Below are positions 28,036 to 36,949 of a stretch of 64,000 nt of DNA, one piece after another. The DNA is taken from the NCBI RefSeq assembly GCF_008000755.1, contig NZ_CP041690.1, positions 4,180,001 through 4,244,000 on the forward strand, read 5' to 3'. The notes under the pieces were generated by a model, which was given only the letters and a program-made list of their open reading frames with translations, was not told the DNA's origin and did no database searches. Made by a program: the position numbers and the translations under genes. Within the stretch, counting starts at the first letter, position 1; every line of letters starts with the position of its first letter. This DNA comes from Youhaiella tibetensis. GTDB lineage: Bacteria > Pseudomonadota > Alphaproteobacteria > Rhizobiales > Devosiaceae.

Positions 28036-28116
28036 CGATCCGGCTTCATGTCTTGCGTACCGGATGTCAGTCACACGGAACCCGCTGGTGCGACCCGGCG
28101 GGTTTCGCTGTTTTTT
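28036..28116 (+). ncRNA. Candidate small RNA between the sigma54-like element and a terminator
   Basis: The predicted transcript of about 80 nt has a 5' stem ATCCGG/CCGGAT (28038-28066) and a 3' hairpin with a 13-bp stem (28076-28088 with 28095-28107, including two G-U pairs and a 6-nt loop), then CTG and six Ts. No open frame with a ribosome site lies in it. Ends are inferred from the promoter and the hairpin; no RNA family was recognised. The remainder of the 476-bp gap 27718-28193 holds the EcfG promoter of the small-protein trio and nothing else that can be supported. Confidence 0.35.
28076..28116 (+). terminator. Terminator-like hairpin with T6 upstream of yggT
   Basis: Stem 28076-28088 / 28095-28107 (13 bp, GC-rich), loop TGCGAC, then CTGTTTTTT. 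It lies 78 nt before the yggT start on the same strand with no gene ahead of it, so it ends either a small RNA or a yggT leader. Confidence 0.6.
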
Positions 28117-28193
28117 GCGGGAGCCGCGCCCGCCTCGCCTTGCCCCAAACGCCTCCAGCCACTAGATATCGTTCGCTTTTGGAGGAATTTTGA

Positions 28194-28484
28194 ATGCGCG
28201 CGCTTCTGGATGTGATCCTGGTCGTCCTGCAGCTCTACTGGTGGATCGTCATCGCGATGATCATCATGAGCTGGCTGATCAGCTTCAACGTCATCAACAC
28301 CCGCAACGAATTCGTCGCCACCGTCTGGCGCGTGCTCAACGCCCTGACCGAACCGGTGCTCGGGCCGATCCGCCGGGTGATGCCGAATTTTTCGGGGCTC
28401 GACATCTCCCCGATCATTCTGTTCCTCATCATCATCTTCATCCAGCAGATCATCGCCCACTACATCTATCCCTACGTGTTCTGA
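28194..28484 (+). CDS. YggT family membrane protein
   Basis: 96 aa. Two hydrophobic stretches (about residues 3-29 and 70-95) flank a conserved amphipathic part with WRVLNALTEPVLGPIRRVMP, the YggT signature. The family is linked to osmotic tolerance and membrane or division-site organisation in bacteria and chloroplasts. TGGAGGAATTTTGA gives a clear ribosome site. Its stop overlaps the DUF167 start (TGATG), the yggT-DUF167 pairing seen across proteobacteria. Confidence 0.93.
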   Translation: MRALLDVILVVLQLYWWIVIAMIIMSWLISFNVINTRNEFVATVWRVLNALTEPVLGPIRRVMPNFSGLDISPIILFLIIIFIQQIIAHYIYPYVF

Positions 28485-28795
28485 TGCCGTTCTGGCGTGA
28501 GGCGAAGGGCGGCCTGCTCGTCTCCCTGCGCGTCACGCCAAATGCCGGAACCGATGCGATAGAGGGCGGGGAGAGCCGCGACGACGGCACCCAGGTGCTG
28601 CGCGTAAGGGTCAAGGCCGTGCCCGACAAGGGCAAGGCCAATGCCGCCGTGATCGCGCTCCTGGCGCGGGCGCTGGGCCTCTCCAGGAGTTCGGTGACGC
28701 TCGAGAGCGGGGAAACGGCCCGGCTCAAGACCGTGCTGGTCAAGGGCGAGGCGACGGCCCTGACCGCACGCCTCGAGGCGCTCGCGCACAGGTAA
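28484..28795 (+). CDS. DUF167 (YggU-like) protein
   Basis: 103 aa. Signature segments LLVSLRVTPNAGTDAIEG, LRVRVKAVPDKGKANAAVIALLA and VTLESGETARLKTVLVKG cover the whole DUF167 fold (alpha/beta, YggU). Function unknown. Starts 1 nt inside the yggT stop, so the two are translationally coupled. Confidence 0.93.
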   Translation: MPFWREAKGGLLVSLRVTPNAGTDAIEGGESRDDGTQVLRVRVKAVPDKGKANAAVIALLARALGLSRSSVTLESGETARLKTVLVKGEATALTARLEALAHR

Positions 28796-28972
28796 ACCCG
28801 CGCCCGCACCCCTTTGCGCGCAAAATCAATTGCCTAGTTCGAAAAAACCCGCTTACCCTCTCCCTGTTCTGTTTCGGGGTCGTTGAGGGCCGCGCTTTTC
28901 GGAACGACATTGGAGGAATTTCGTCCGAAAATCTCGGAACGGCCCCTTTCACCATTCCTGGGAGGGGATTTT

Positions 28973-31117
28973 ATGAGCCTGGTACTCTGGCTGACCGTCG
29001 TTTGCGGCGGCCTTTCTATTCTGTACGGTATTGTGACGACGCGAGGTCTGTTGGCTGCCGATGCGGGTTCCGCCCGCATGCAGGAGATTTCGGCTGCCGT
29101 CCGTGAGGGTGCTCAGGCGTATCTCAAGCGCCAGTATACGACCATCGGCATTGTCGGCGTCGTCATCTTCATTCTCGCCTGGCTGCTTTTGGGCGTCTAT
29201 TCGGCCATCGGTTTCCTGATCGGCGCGGTGCTTTCGGGCGCGGCCGGCTTCATCGGCATGAACGTTTCCGTGCGCGCCAATGTGCGCGTGGCCCAGGCCG
29301 CGACCAAGTCGCTGGCCGGCGGGCTCGACCTCGCCTTCAAGTCCGGCGCCGTCACCGGCATGCTGGTGGCGGGCCTCGGGCTTCTGGGCGTCACGGTCTA
29401 TTTCATGATTCTGACCGGAGCGTTCGGCTTCGAACCGACGAGCCGCACGGTGATCGATTCCCTGGTGGCGCTCTCGTTCGGCGCCTCGCTCATCTCGATC
29501 TTCGCTCGTCTGGGCGGCGGCATCTTCACCAAGGGTGCCGATGTCGGCGGCGACATGGTGGGCAAGGTCGAGGCCGGCATTCCCGAGGACGACCCGCGCA
29601 ACCCGGCGACCATCGCCGACAACGTGGGCGACAATGTCGGGGACTGCGCCGGCATGGCCGCCGACCTTTTCGAGACCTATGTGGTGACCATCGTCGCCAC
29701 CATGGTGCTGGCGGCCATCGTGTTGCCGGATGCCTATAAGCTCATGGGCATGGTGCTGCCGCTCGCCATCGGCGGCGCGTGCGTGGTGACCTCGATCATC
29801 GGCACCTATTTCGTGCGGCTGGGCGCCTCCAACAACATCATGGGCGCGCTCTACAAGGGCGTTCTCGCCACCGGCGTGCTCTCGCTGATCGTGCTGCTGC
29901 CGGTGCTGATGCTGGTCTTCGGCGGGCTCGACGTGGCGCTGGGCAACGAGGCCAAGGCCTTTACGCCCTGGAGCCTCTTCTGGTGCGGGGTGACCGGCCT
30001 CGTCATCACCGGGCTCATCATCGTCATCACCGAATACTATACCGGCACGGGCCGGCGCCCGGTGAATTCGATCGCCAATGCCTCGGTCACCGGCCACGGC
30101 ACCAACGTCATCCAGGGCCTGGCGGTCAGCCTCGAATCCACCGCGCTTCCGGCGCTAGTCATCATCGCCGGCATCATCGTGACCTATAACCTGGCCGGCC
30201 TTTTCGGCATCGCCTTCGCGGTGGCGACCATGCTGGCGCTGGCCGGCATGATCGTGGCGCTCGACGCCTTCGGCCCCGTCACCGACAATGCCGGCGGCAT
30301 TGCCGAAATGGCGGGCCTCGACAAGGAAGTGCGCCATAATACCGACGCGCTCGACGCGGTGGGCAACACCACCAAGGCCGTGACCAAGGGCTATGCCATC
30401 GGTTCGGCCGGCCTGGGCGCCCTGGTGCTCTTCGCCGCCTATACCCAGGACCTGCAGTTCTTCGTCGCCACGGCGGTGGAGGGCACGTTCTTCTACGGTA
30501 TGCAGGCGGTCAACTTCTCGCTGGCCAACCCCTATGTGGTGGTGGGCCTGCTCTTCGGGGGGCTCCTGCCCTTCCTCTTCGGCGGCATGGCCATGACGGC
30601 CGTCGGACGCGCCGCCCAGTCGGTGGTGGTCGAAGTGCGCCGCCAGTTCAAGGAAAAGCCGGGGATCATGGCCGGCACCGACAAGCCCGACTACGGCAAG
30701 GCGGTGGACATGCTGACCCGCGCCGCGATCAAGGAAATGATCGTCCCGTCGCTGCTCCCGGTGCTCTCGCCCATCGTCGTCTTCGTGGTGATCTTCTGGA
30801 TCGCCGGGCGCGACGAAGGCTTTGCGGCCCTGGGGGCCATGCTGATGGGCGTCATCGTCACCGGGCTGTTCGTGGCCGTCTCCATGACCGCCGGCGGCGG
30901 CGCCTGGGACAATGCCAAGAAGAGCTTCGAGGACGGCTTCACCGACAGCGCCGGGGTCACCCACTACAAGGGCTCGGACGCCCACAAGGCCTCGGTCACC
31001 GGCGACACCGTCGGCGATCCCTACAAGGATACCGCCGGCCCGGCAGTGAACCCGATGATCAAGATTACCAACATCGTCGCCCTGCTGCTGCTGGCCGTGC
31101 TGGCCCACATGGGCTGA
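28973..31117 (+). CDS. hppA: K+-independent H+-translocating membrane pyrophosphatase
   Basis: 714 aa, about 16 membrane helices; hydrolyses PPi and pumps protons across the inner membrane. The PPi/Mg site [20 protein letters not shown] (189-208) and [12 protein letters not shown] (216-227) are intact. Residues 464-480 read [17 protein letters not shown]: Lys468 and Thr471 mark the K+-independent class, whereas K+-dependent enzymes have Ala and Gly there. The ATG at 28973 follows GGAGGGGATTTT; upstream open frame is ignored. A terminator follows 30 nt after the stop. Confidence 0.96.
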   Translation: MSLVLWLTVVCGGLSILYGIVTTRGLLAADAGSARMQEISAAVREGAQAYLKRQYTTIGIVGVVIFILAWLLLGVYSAIGFLIGAVLSGAAGFIGMNVSVRANVRVAQAATKSLAGGLDLAFKSGAVTGMLVAGLGLLGVTVYFMILTGAFGFEPTSRTVIDSLVALSFGASLISIFARLGGGIFTKGADVGGDMVGKVEAGIPEDDPRNPATIADNVGDNVGDCAGMAADLFETYVVTIVATMVLAAIVLPDAYKLMGMVLPLAIGGACVVTSIIGTYFVRLGASNNIMGALYKGVLATGVLSLIVLLPVLMLVFGGLDVALGNEAKAFTPWSLFWCGVTGLVITGLIIVITEYYTGTGRRPVNSIANASVTGHGTNVIQGLAVSLESTALPALVIIAGIIVTYNLAGLFGIAFAVATMLALAGMIVALDAFGPVTDNAGGIAEMAGLDKEVRHNTDALDAVGNTTKAVTKGYAIGSAGLGALVLFAAYTQDLQFFVATAVEGTFFYGMQAVNFSLANPYVVVGLLFGGLLPFLFGGMAMTAVGRAAQSVVVEVRRQFKEKPGIMAGTDKPDYGKAVDMLTRAAIKEMIVPSLLPVLSPIVVFVVIFWIAGRDEGFAALGAMLMGVIVTGLFVAVSMTAGGGAWDNAKKSFEDGFTDSAGVTHYKGSDAHKASVTGDTVGDPYKDTAGPAVNPMIKITNIVALLLLAVLAHMG

Positions 31118-31147
31118 CAAGGCATTCGCCTTGACTGGACTTTTGGG

Positions 31148-31174
31148 GCCCGGGGAAACCCGGGCTCTTTCGTT
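31148..31174 (+). terminator. Rho-independent terminator of hppA
   Basis: GCCCGGG (31148-31154), a GAAA tetraloop and CCCGGGC (31159-31165), then TCTTTCGTTT. The T-tract reaches the end of the convergent small membrane-protein gene. Confidence 0.88.
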
Positions 31175-31176
31175 TC

Positions 31177-31443
31177 TCAGCGCGACGGGCGCTGCCCGAG
31201 GAGGAACAGGTGTCGCAGATAGAAAAGCCCGGCACCGAGCCCTATCGCACAAAGACCAACGGAAACGCCCACGGCGACCCGCTCGACAACCGGCAGCACA
31301 AAAGAGTCGCGCGCCCCATCGGGAAGGGCGGGCAATTGCGTTGACCATCCATAGAGCTTTGCGGTGAGGTAGAGGGTGAGCACGCCCGCCAATATCAGCA
31401 ACCACTGGACCGCGATGAGAATGATGTTGGCTAGCGTCTTCAT
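31177..31443 (-). CDS. Small two-helix membrane protein of unknown function
   Basis: 88 aa. Hydrophobic helices at about residues 5-29 (NIILIAVQWLLILAGVLTLY) and 53-76, with a short charged loop and a basic tail HLFLLGQRPSR. No family recognised. Convergent with hppA and divergent from the phosphotransferase gene (206-bp gap in which nothing else stands out). Confidence 0.65.
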   Translation of the reverse strand: MKTLANIILIAVQWLLILAGVLTLYLTAKLYGWSTQLPALPDGARDSFVLPVVERVAVGVSVGLCAIGLGAGLFYLRHLFLLGQRPSR

Positions 31444-31649
31444 GTTGCCCCCGGATGAAAACGCAGCCTAGACGCCCGGACACCTTGGCGCCACACCACA
31501 GCCAGGTCAGGGTGAATCGGTAAAATTTGAAAGCTTTTCGGCCCGACGAAATATGCGTTTTGCGCGCGAGTGTTGCCGGGCGGCGGTTGCCAGCGGTCGC
31601 AAACGCGGCGAGGGTCGCGGCTCCGTTTTGGGGAGCCCGGATTCAAAAC

Positions 31650-32528
31650 ATGTCCGATAAATTTCCGGTCGATACCGCTCTGGTCGAGCGGCTCGTGCGG
31701 ACGCAGTTTCCGCAATGGGCCGATCTCGCGATCAGGCCCGTCGCCTCGAGCGGCTGGGACAATTTCACTTTTCACCTTGGCGACACCATGAAGGTGCGGC
31801 TGCCGAGCGCTTCGGGCTATGCCGAGCAGACCGACAAGGAATTTTCCTGGCTGCCGCGCCTGGCCCCGCAATTGCCGCTGCCCGTCCCGGTGCCGCTGGC
31901 GGTGGGCGAGCCGGCGCAGGACTATCCGTGGCGCTGGGCCGTTTATGAATGGATCGAGGGTGAAACCGCCATGCAGCGCCAACCCGCCGACAGGGTGGCG
32001 CTGGCCAGGGGCGTCGGCGCTTTTCTCAGGGCGCTGCAGGCGATCGGTACGGCCGGCGGACCGCCGCCGGGAACGCATAATTTCTGGCGGGGCGGGCCGT
32101 TGGAGATCTATGCGGACGAGGCGCGTGCGGCGCTGGCGGCCCTCGAAGGACGGATCGATACCGCAACGGCGAAAGCGATACTCGATGAGGCCCTGGCATC
32201 GACTTTCGCCGGCAAGCCGGTCTGGGTGCATGGTGATATCGCGCCGGGCAATTTGCTGCTCGATGCGGAGGGAAACCTCAAGGCCGTGCTCGATTTCGGC
32301 TGCTGCGCCGTCGGCGATCCTGCCTGCGACCTGGTGCTGGCCTGGACGCTGCTGGACGGCGAGAGCCGCAGGGCCTTCGAGGACGAAGTGGGCGCCGATG
32401 AGGCCATGTGGGCACGGGCGCGCGGCTGGGGCATCTGGAAGGCGATGATCGTGCTGGCTGGAGACAATGAAGCGACCAAGCCCGAACAGCGGCGGGTGCT
32501 GGAGGCGCTGCTGGCCGAACGCCGGTAG
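31650..32528 (+). CDS. Aminoglycoside phosphotransferase (APH) family protein
   Basis: 292 aa small-molecule kinase of the APH/choline-kinase fold. Catalytic HGDIAPGN at 194-201 and Mg-binding DFGCCAVGDP at 215-224, with the N-lobe strand SGWDNFTFHLGDTMKVRLP and an acidic hinge YEWIEGE. The ATG at MSDKFPVD is chosen because earlier in-frame codons give no homologous sequence and GGGGAG lies upstream. The closeness of H-G-D to the family norm argues for an active kinase, but most members of this broad family do not inactivate antibiotics; the substrate is unknown. Confidence 0.88.
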   Translation: MSDKFPVDTALVERLVRTQFPQWADLAIRPVASSGWDNFTFHLGDTMKVRLPSASGYAEQTDKEFSWLPRLAPQLPLPVPVPLAVGEPAQDYPWRWAVYEWIEGETAMQRQPADRVALARGVGAFLRALQAIGTAGGPPPGTHNFWRGGPLEIYADEARAALAALEGRIDTATAKAILDEALASTFAGKPVWVHGDIAPGNLLLDAEGNLKAVLDFGCCAVGDPACDLVLAWTLLDGESRRAFEDEVGADEAMWARARGWGIWKAMIVLAGDNEATKPEQRRVLEALLAERR

Positions 32529-32677
32529 CGCTTGAGAGGGGCCACTCCTCAGCTGTTCGTGCCGAGCAAACCCTGGACCCGGCCTGCGCCGCCAGACATC
32601 TTTCTCGCTCGCCCTGTCGAAATCGCGGCCCCTCGCGCGACATTGGTGCAAGACGGTTTTGCGAGAAGGAGCGGGGA

Positions 32678-33517
32678 ATGGCCCGGGGCGTCAGACTGCT
32701 TGCCGATGGTCTTTATCTGGGGGAATCGCCGCGCTGGCACGAGGGGCGGCTCTGGGTCGCCGACTGGGTTGCCGAACGGCTCTTTACGCTCGAGGAGGGC
32801 GGCGAGAAGCAGATGGTGGCCGAGATTGCCTCCCTGCCCTTCTCCATCGACTGGCTGCCCGACGGACGGCTGCTGGTGGTCAATGCCCGGCACAACCGCT
32901 TACAGGTGCGCGGGGCGGATGGCGGCTTCGCCACGCTTGCCGACCTGTCCACGCTCTCGCCCCATGGCTGCAACGAGATCGTGGTGGCCCCGGGCGGGGA
33001 CATTTATATCAACAACGTCAACTTCGATTTTCCCGGCGGCGAATTCCAGCCCGGCTTCATCGCCCTGGTGCAGGGCAGCACGGTGCGGCGCGTCGCCGAA
33101 GGCCTGGCTTTTCCCAACGGCATGGCCATCACGCCGGACGGCCGGACGCTGATCTGCGCGGAATCCTTTTCGAGGCGCCTCACCGCCTTCGACATCGCCC
33201 CCGACGGCTCGCTCGGCCAGGCCCGGCTCTGGGCGCAGTTCGAGGATGGCGGACCGGACGGCATATGCCTTGATGAAGAAGGCGCGGTCTGGACCTCGCT
33301 GGGCCCGCGAGCCGTGCGGGTGGAGGAAGGCGGCAGGATCCTCGAGCGGATCGAACTCGACCGTTTCTGTTTTGCCACCATGCTGGGCGGGGCGGACGGG
33401 CGCACGCTCTTCATGGTCGCGGCCGACTGGACAGGGGTGGTGGCCAGGCGCGACGAGCCGCCGACCGGCAGGATCTATGCGGCGCGCGTCGAGGCGCCCC
33501 ATGCCGGCTATCCCTGA
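32678..33517 (+). CDS. SMP-30/gluconolactonase-like beta-propeller protein
   Basis: 279 aa, six-bladed propeller of the SMP-30/GNL/LRE family, hydrolase of sugar lactones or similar esters with a divalent metal. Signature features: GESPRWHEGRLWVADW (blade 1, metal Glu), SLPFSIDWLPDGRLLVVN, NEIVVAPGGDIYINN, LAFPNGMAITPDGRTLICAES and DGICLDEEGAVWTS (metal-binding Asn/Asp). GGAGCGGGGA precedes the ATG. Its end overlaps the convergent CPT-like gene by 10 nt. Confidence 0.9.
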   Translation: MARGVRLLADGLYLGESPRWHEGRLWVADWVAERLFTLEEGGEKQMVAEIASLPFSIDWLPDGRLLVVNARHNRLQVRGADGGFATLADLSTLSPHGCNEIVVAPGGDIYINNVNFDFPGGEFQPGFIALVQGSTVRRVAEGLAFPNGMAITPDGRTLICAESFSRRLTAFDIAPDGSLGQARLWAQFEDGGPDGICLDEEGAVWTSLGPRAVRVEEGGRILERIELDRFCFATMLGGADGRTLFMVAADWTGVVARRDEPPTGRIYAARVEAPHAGYP

Positions 33518-34113
33518 GCGGCGAGGCGGGTGAAGGCGGGATTGGCCGGCTTTTCGCGCAAGGCTGCCGCGATGCGCTGCGCGCAGGCCTCGGCCGTCAG
33601 CTCGCCCGTATCCAGCTCGAGATCGTAGATACCCGGATCGTGGACGGCCTTTTCCCAGCGGGCGATGATGTCCGGATCGGTCGAATAGATCTGCTGGCCG
33701 GCGCTGTCGAACCGGCGGGCCAGGTTGACCTCGAGCGGGCAGCGGATGCCCACGAACAGCACCTCGAACCCGGCCAGCCGCCGCGCCATGGCCGGCAGGA
33801 TGCCGAGCGGGCGCGAATAGGAATCGTGGTGCCCCAGGTCCGCCACCACGTTAAAGCCTGCCCGCGAATGGGCGGCGATGGCTTCGTAAAGCGCGCCGTA
33901 AAGGCCGGGAAGATGCGGCTCGAGATCGGGGCGTTCCCCGCCCGGCCGCAGGCCGATGCCGGGCAGCAGCCTTTCGGGCGTCTGGCGCATGGCGCCATCG
34001 ACCCCGATATTCATCCAGATGCCGGTAAATCCGGCCTGCATGGCCCGGGCGATGGAAGATTTGCCCGAGCGCGGGGCGCCGTTGAGGATTACGATCTGCC
34101 CCGGCCCGGTCAT
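33508..34113 (-). CDS. Chloramphenicol phosphotransferase-like P-loop kinase
   Basis: 201 aa. Begins GQIVILNGAPRSGKSSIARAMQ (Walker A GAPRSGKSS at residues 12-20), with VVADLGHHDSYS and LFVGIRCPLEVNLARR as in the CPT family, whose Streptomyces founder phosphorylates chloramphenicol. Most proteobacterial members have no known substrate and resistance should not be assumed. It lies 12 nt downstream of ppa and is probably co-transcribed with it. Confidence 0.85.
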   Translation of the reverse strand: MTGPGQIVILNGAPRSGKSSIARAMQAGFTGIWMNIGVDGAMRQTPERLLPGIGLRPGGERPDLEPHLPGLYGALYEAIAAHSRAGFNVVADLGHHDSYSRPLGILPAMARRLAGFEVLFVGIRCPLEVNLARRFDSAGQQIYSTDPDIIARWEKAVHDPGIYDLELDTGELTAEACAQRIAAALREKPANPAFTRLAAQG

Positions 34114-34125
34114 GGCAGCAGGGCG

Positions 34126-34659
34126 CTACTTGGCGGCCTTGGCGCGTTCGATGGAATCGAGCACGACCTTGCGCGCTTCCTCGACATCGCCGACGCCGCG
34201 GATCTTGGCCCACTTGCCGGGCTCGAGATCCTTGTAGTGGGTGAAGAAGTGCTTGACGCGCTCGACCTCGATGGCCGGCATGTCAGCAATGGTCTTGACG
34301 TCGTCATAGACCTTGGTGAGCTTGGAGACTGGCACCGCCAGGATCTTTTCGTCCTGCCCGCCATCGTCTTCCATCAGCAGCACGCCGATCGGACGGCAGC
34401 GCACGACGCCCCCCGGGATGATCGGGCGCGAATTCATGATCAGCACGTCGAGCGGATCGCCATCGCCGCAGAGCGTATGGGGCACGAACCCGTAATTGCC
34501 CGGGTAGCGCATGGGCGTATAGAGGAAGCGATCGACGAACAGCGCCCCCGAATCCTTGTCCATCTCGTACTTGATCGGCTCGCCGCCGATCGGGACTTCG
34601 ATGATCACGTTCAGGTCGTCGGGCGGGTTCTTGCCGATGGCAATGGCATCGATATTCAT
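34126..34659 (-). CDS. ppa: Inorganic pyrophosphatase, family I
   Basis: 177-aa cytosolic enzyme that hydrolyses PPi to phosphate. The active-site core [10 protein letters not shown] (D66, D68, D71) and YPGNYGFVP are canonical and the length is that of the bacterial hexameric enzyme. First gene of ppa-CPT. It lies 3 kb from the membrane pyrophosphatase hppA, so both PPi-removing systems are neighbours. Confidence 0.97.
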   Translation of the reverse strand: MNIDAIAIGKNPPDDLNVIIEVPIGGEPIKYEMDKDSGALFVDRFLYTPMRYPGNYGFVPHTLCGDGDPLDVLIMNSRPIIPGGVVRCRPIGVLLMEDDGGQDEKILAVPVSKLTKVYDDVKTIADMPAIEVERVKHFFTHYKDLEPGKWAKIRGVGDVEEARKVVLDSIERAKAAK

Positions 34660-34761
34660 GGCGGGCTCGTCTTAGGGAGGAGGTGCGGGCTTTTTGCCTA
34701 TGTGAGGTCACGAATGCAAGCCATATTGCCCGGCCAACAGCCCCGCGAGAGGAACGCCGCG

Positions 34762-35337
34762 ATGACCTTTACGACGCCCCCTGCCCTGCTGCCCCTGGCT
34801 TTCGCCTTCGCCGTGCTGGCCGCCCCGGCCGGCGCCGCCCAATATGATTCGGCCTATACCGAACTCGACCTCGACCAGTGCACCGTGCTCGATGCCGACG
34901 ATTTCGGAGCCCAGTATGCCTGCCCCGGCTACAAGGGCATCCCCATGTTCGTCGCCGAGGGCGACCTGCGCTTCATGGTGAGCTACGGGTTCGGCGCCCC
35001 CGAGGCCAAGGCCGCCTCCCAGACGCTGCCGCCTTTCAATACCCTCGCCCCCACCATCGAGTGGCGCGTCTCCAACGTCACCGGCGGCTGGAAGCCTTTC
35101 GCCACCATCGTGCGCTACCTGCTCGATGACGACGAGAACGAGGCCCAGAAGAAGCGCCAGGTGCTGGTGGTGACGAGGATTTCCGAAGAGGGCACCTGCC
35201 AGATCGCCTGGGTGGACGCCAAGGCCAATGCCGATGCCAACGAACTCGCCCGCAAGGCCGCCGACGACAAGGCCGGCGACTTCGATTGCGACAAGGACCC
35301 CGAGATCGTGGGCAAGTTCGAGGCCTGGAAGCGCTAG
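34762..35337 (+). CDS. Secreted protein of unknown function
   Basis: 191 aa. A signal peptide (FTTPPALLPLAFAFAVLA) ends at GAA|QYDSAY near residue 25. The mature domain has CTVLDADDFGAQYACPGYKG, an FMVSYGFGAPEAKAASQTL loop, a FATIVRYLLDDDE strand and a final Cys pair (four cysteines in total). The ATG at 34762 follows GAGAGGAA; an ATG 16 codons upstream would place extra charged residues before the signal. No family recognised. It ends in a shared CTAG stop with the convergent MerR-ATPase gene. Confidence 0.8.
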   Translation: MTFTTPPALLPLAFAFAVLAAPAGAAQYDSAYTELDLDQCTVLDADDFGAQYACPGYKGIPMFVAEGDLRFMVSYGFGAPEAKAASQTLPPFNTLAPTIEWRVSNVTGGWKPFATIVRYLLDDDENEAQKKRQVLVVTRISEEGTCQIAWVDAKANADANELARKAADDKAGDFDCDKDPEIVGKFEAWKR

Positions 35338-36383
35338 GCGCGCTGCTCCTCCCCGCCATTGGGCCGGTAGGCGATGACCCCGGCCGTGCGCGCCCGCTGC
35401 CCGGGCGAACCCAGGCACGAGGCGACGCCCTCGTAACCCGGTGCACCCGGATAGGGCGTGACCAGCATCGGCGGATTGTGGTTGGCCGGGCAGAAAAGCA
35501 CCGCCTCGGCCGGCGTGACGGCCGCCAGGTCCAGAATGGCGCTGGAGCGCGTGAGGCAGAAGACCGGCTTGGCCTGCGGCCCGCGCCGGCGCAGATGCGC
35601 CACCAGCGCCGCCTGCGTGCCCGGATCGAGCCCGTCCTCGATCATGTCGATGACGAGAATGGCCGGGTCCGGCGCTTCGAGCGCGACGAGGAGCGCCAGG
35701 AGCGCGTCCGAGGCGGCGCCGCCGTCCTCGACGATCCACTCCTGCGCCCGGGCGACCCTTGCGGCCAGCGCCACATCGCCCGCGAGCCCTGCCCTGAAGT
35801 CGGCGCCATCCCCGGCGAGACGCTCGAGCCCGAGGAAGGCCGCGCCGGCCAAGGTTTCGGAAAGCCGGCGCGCCAGCCGGGTCTTGCCGCTGAAGAGGGG
35901 CCCGACGATGAAGGTGAGCGAGGCGACGCGCTCAAGCGCGAAGCGCTCGCCATCCCAGGGCCAGGGCAGGTCGAACGCCACGGCCGGCGCGGCGGCGGGC
36001 ACGGCAAGCGCGGCCAGCTCGCTCACGGCGGGCGCCTTGCCGGCCCCAAGGGCCGAGCGCATCGCCCCCACCTGCGCCAGCGCCGAGGTGAGCTGGGCGA
36101 TTCGCCCTTCGAGCGCGGCCTGGTGCCCAGCGAGCACGCGCGTCATTTCCGCTTCGTCCCGGGCGAGAACGCGCCCGATCTGGGCAAGGCTGAGGCCGAG
36201 GGCGCGCAGGGCGACGATGTCGCGGGCCCTTGCCATGTCCTCGGGCCCATAGGCGCGCCAGCCCGTGGCGCTGCGCAGCGGCGCCAGAAATCCCTTTTCC
36301 TCGTAGAGGCGCAGGGCCTTCACCGAGACGCCGAGCAGGTCGGCGGCCTCCGAGGGGCTGTAGTGGCGATCTTTGAACGTCAT
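35334..36383 (-). CDS. MerR-type DNA-binding domain fused to a P-loop ATPase domain
   Basis: 349 aa. Residues 1-75 are a MerR winged helix (YSPSEAADLLGVSVKALRLYEEKGFL and GWRAYGPEDMARARDIVALR), 76-110 a coiled dimerisation helix. From about 125 a second domain follows with Walker A GPLFSGKT (161-168), a long helical stretch, a Walker B-like strand ILVIDMIEDGLDPGTQAAL (242-260) and PVFCLTRSSAILDL where ABC-type ATPases carry the switch region. MerR proteins normally end in a small ligand domain, so an ATP-dependent regulator is suggested. It overlaps the secreted-protein gene end by 4 nt. Confidence 0.85.
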   Translation of the reverse strand: MTFKDRHYSPSEAADLLGVSVKALRLYEEKGFLAPLRSATGWRAYGPEDMARARDIVALRALGLSLAQIGRVLARDEAEMTRVLAGHQAALEGRIAQLTSALAQVGAMRSALGAGKAPAVSELAALAVPAAAPAVAFDLPWPWDGERFALERVASLTFIVGPLFSGKTRLARRLSETLAGAAFLGLERLAGDGADFRAGLAGDVALAARVARAQEWIVEDGGAASDALLALLVALEAPDPAILVIDMIEDGLDPGTQAALVAHLRRRGPQAKPVFCLTRSSAILDLAAVTPAEAVLFCPANHNPPMLVTPYPGAPGYEGVASCLGSPGQRARTAGVIAYRPNGGEEQRA

Positions 36384-36460
36384 GGAATCACCCTTCCGGT
36401 TCGATGATTCTCGCGTTTATGGGAGCGGCCCCAGGGGGCGGGTCAAGAGATCGGATCGGG

Positions 36461-36925
36461 TCAGGGCGCCGGGCTGCCGGTGGCGGTCTTCTCATTGAGG
36501 ATGCGCAGGGCGCGCTCCATCTGGGCGAAGAGCTCTGGACCGAGGATGTCTTTGTATTCGTTTTCGATTTCGCGCTTGATGGCATTGCGCTCGACCAGGT
36601 CGAACAGCCCCAGCCCCGTCAGTTCCACCCGCCGCAGGCGCTTGTCGGCCGGGTCGGTGACGCGGGTCACCACGCCATCGGCCTCGAGCTGGTCGAGCAA
36701 TTGCTGCACGGCCTGCTTGGAAAGCCCCATGCGCTCGGGCAGGGCTGCCTGCGACACCCCGTTCGGTCCCACATGCCCCAGCACCTCCCCGCGCGCCTCC
36801 AGATGCCAGGGAAAGCCGCGCGCCGCCATTTCCCGGCGCATGCGATCGCGCCAATGCTGCGCCGCGCGCCAGAGATGCAGGCCGATATGATCAATGCTGC
36901 GGGCATCGTCAAGCTTCTTGACCAA
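36461..36925 (-). CDS. MarR family transcriptional regulator
   Basis: 154 aa. Dimerisation helices at both ends flank a winged helix with GVSQAALPERMGLSKQAVQQLLDQL (recognition region) and the wing VTDPADKRLRRVELT. Two GTCAAG...CTTGAC inverted repeats lie at its 5' end, one overlapping codons 2-6 and one in the promoter gap shared with the divergent 104-aa gene, so autoregulation and control of that neighbour are likely. The ligand is unknown. Confidence 0.9.
   Translation of the reverse strand: MVKKLDDARSIDHIGLHLWRAAQHWRDRMRREMAARGFPWHLEARGEVLGHVGPNGVSQAALPERMGLSKQAVQQLLDQLEADGVVTRVTDPADKRLRRVELTGLGLFDLVERNAIKREIENEYKDILGPELFAQMERALRILNEKTATGSPAP
36908..36922. promoter_or_regulatory. MarR operator-like inverted repeat inside the marR start region
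   Basis: GTCAAGCTTCTTGAC: 6-bp perfect arms GTCAAG/CTTGAC with a 3-bp centre. It covers codons 2-6 of the MarR gene and lies 42 bp, four helical turns, from the site at 36950-36964. Confidence 0.5.
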
Positions 36926-36949
36926 TTTCGAGTTCCGCTCTATTAGCTC

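Noticed and set aside
27755-28165. Several short open frames on both strands in the gap before yggT
   Set aside because: None has a ribosome site or a plausible protein composition; the gap shows promoter and terminator signals instead.
28896-28972. GGAAC-N16-CGTC upstream of hppA as an EcfG promoter
   Set aside because: The -10 core is CGTC instead of CGTT and it overlaps the hppA ribosome-site region, so the match is probably chance.
33508-34113. Chloramphenicol resistance call for the P-loop kinase, and aminoglycoside resistance for 31650-32528
   Set aside because: Only fold-level family resemblance is present; chromosomal members of both families usually have other or unknown substrates and no resistance context is seen.
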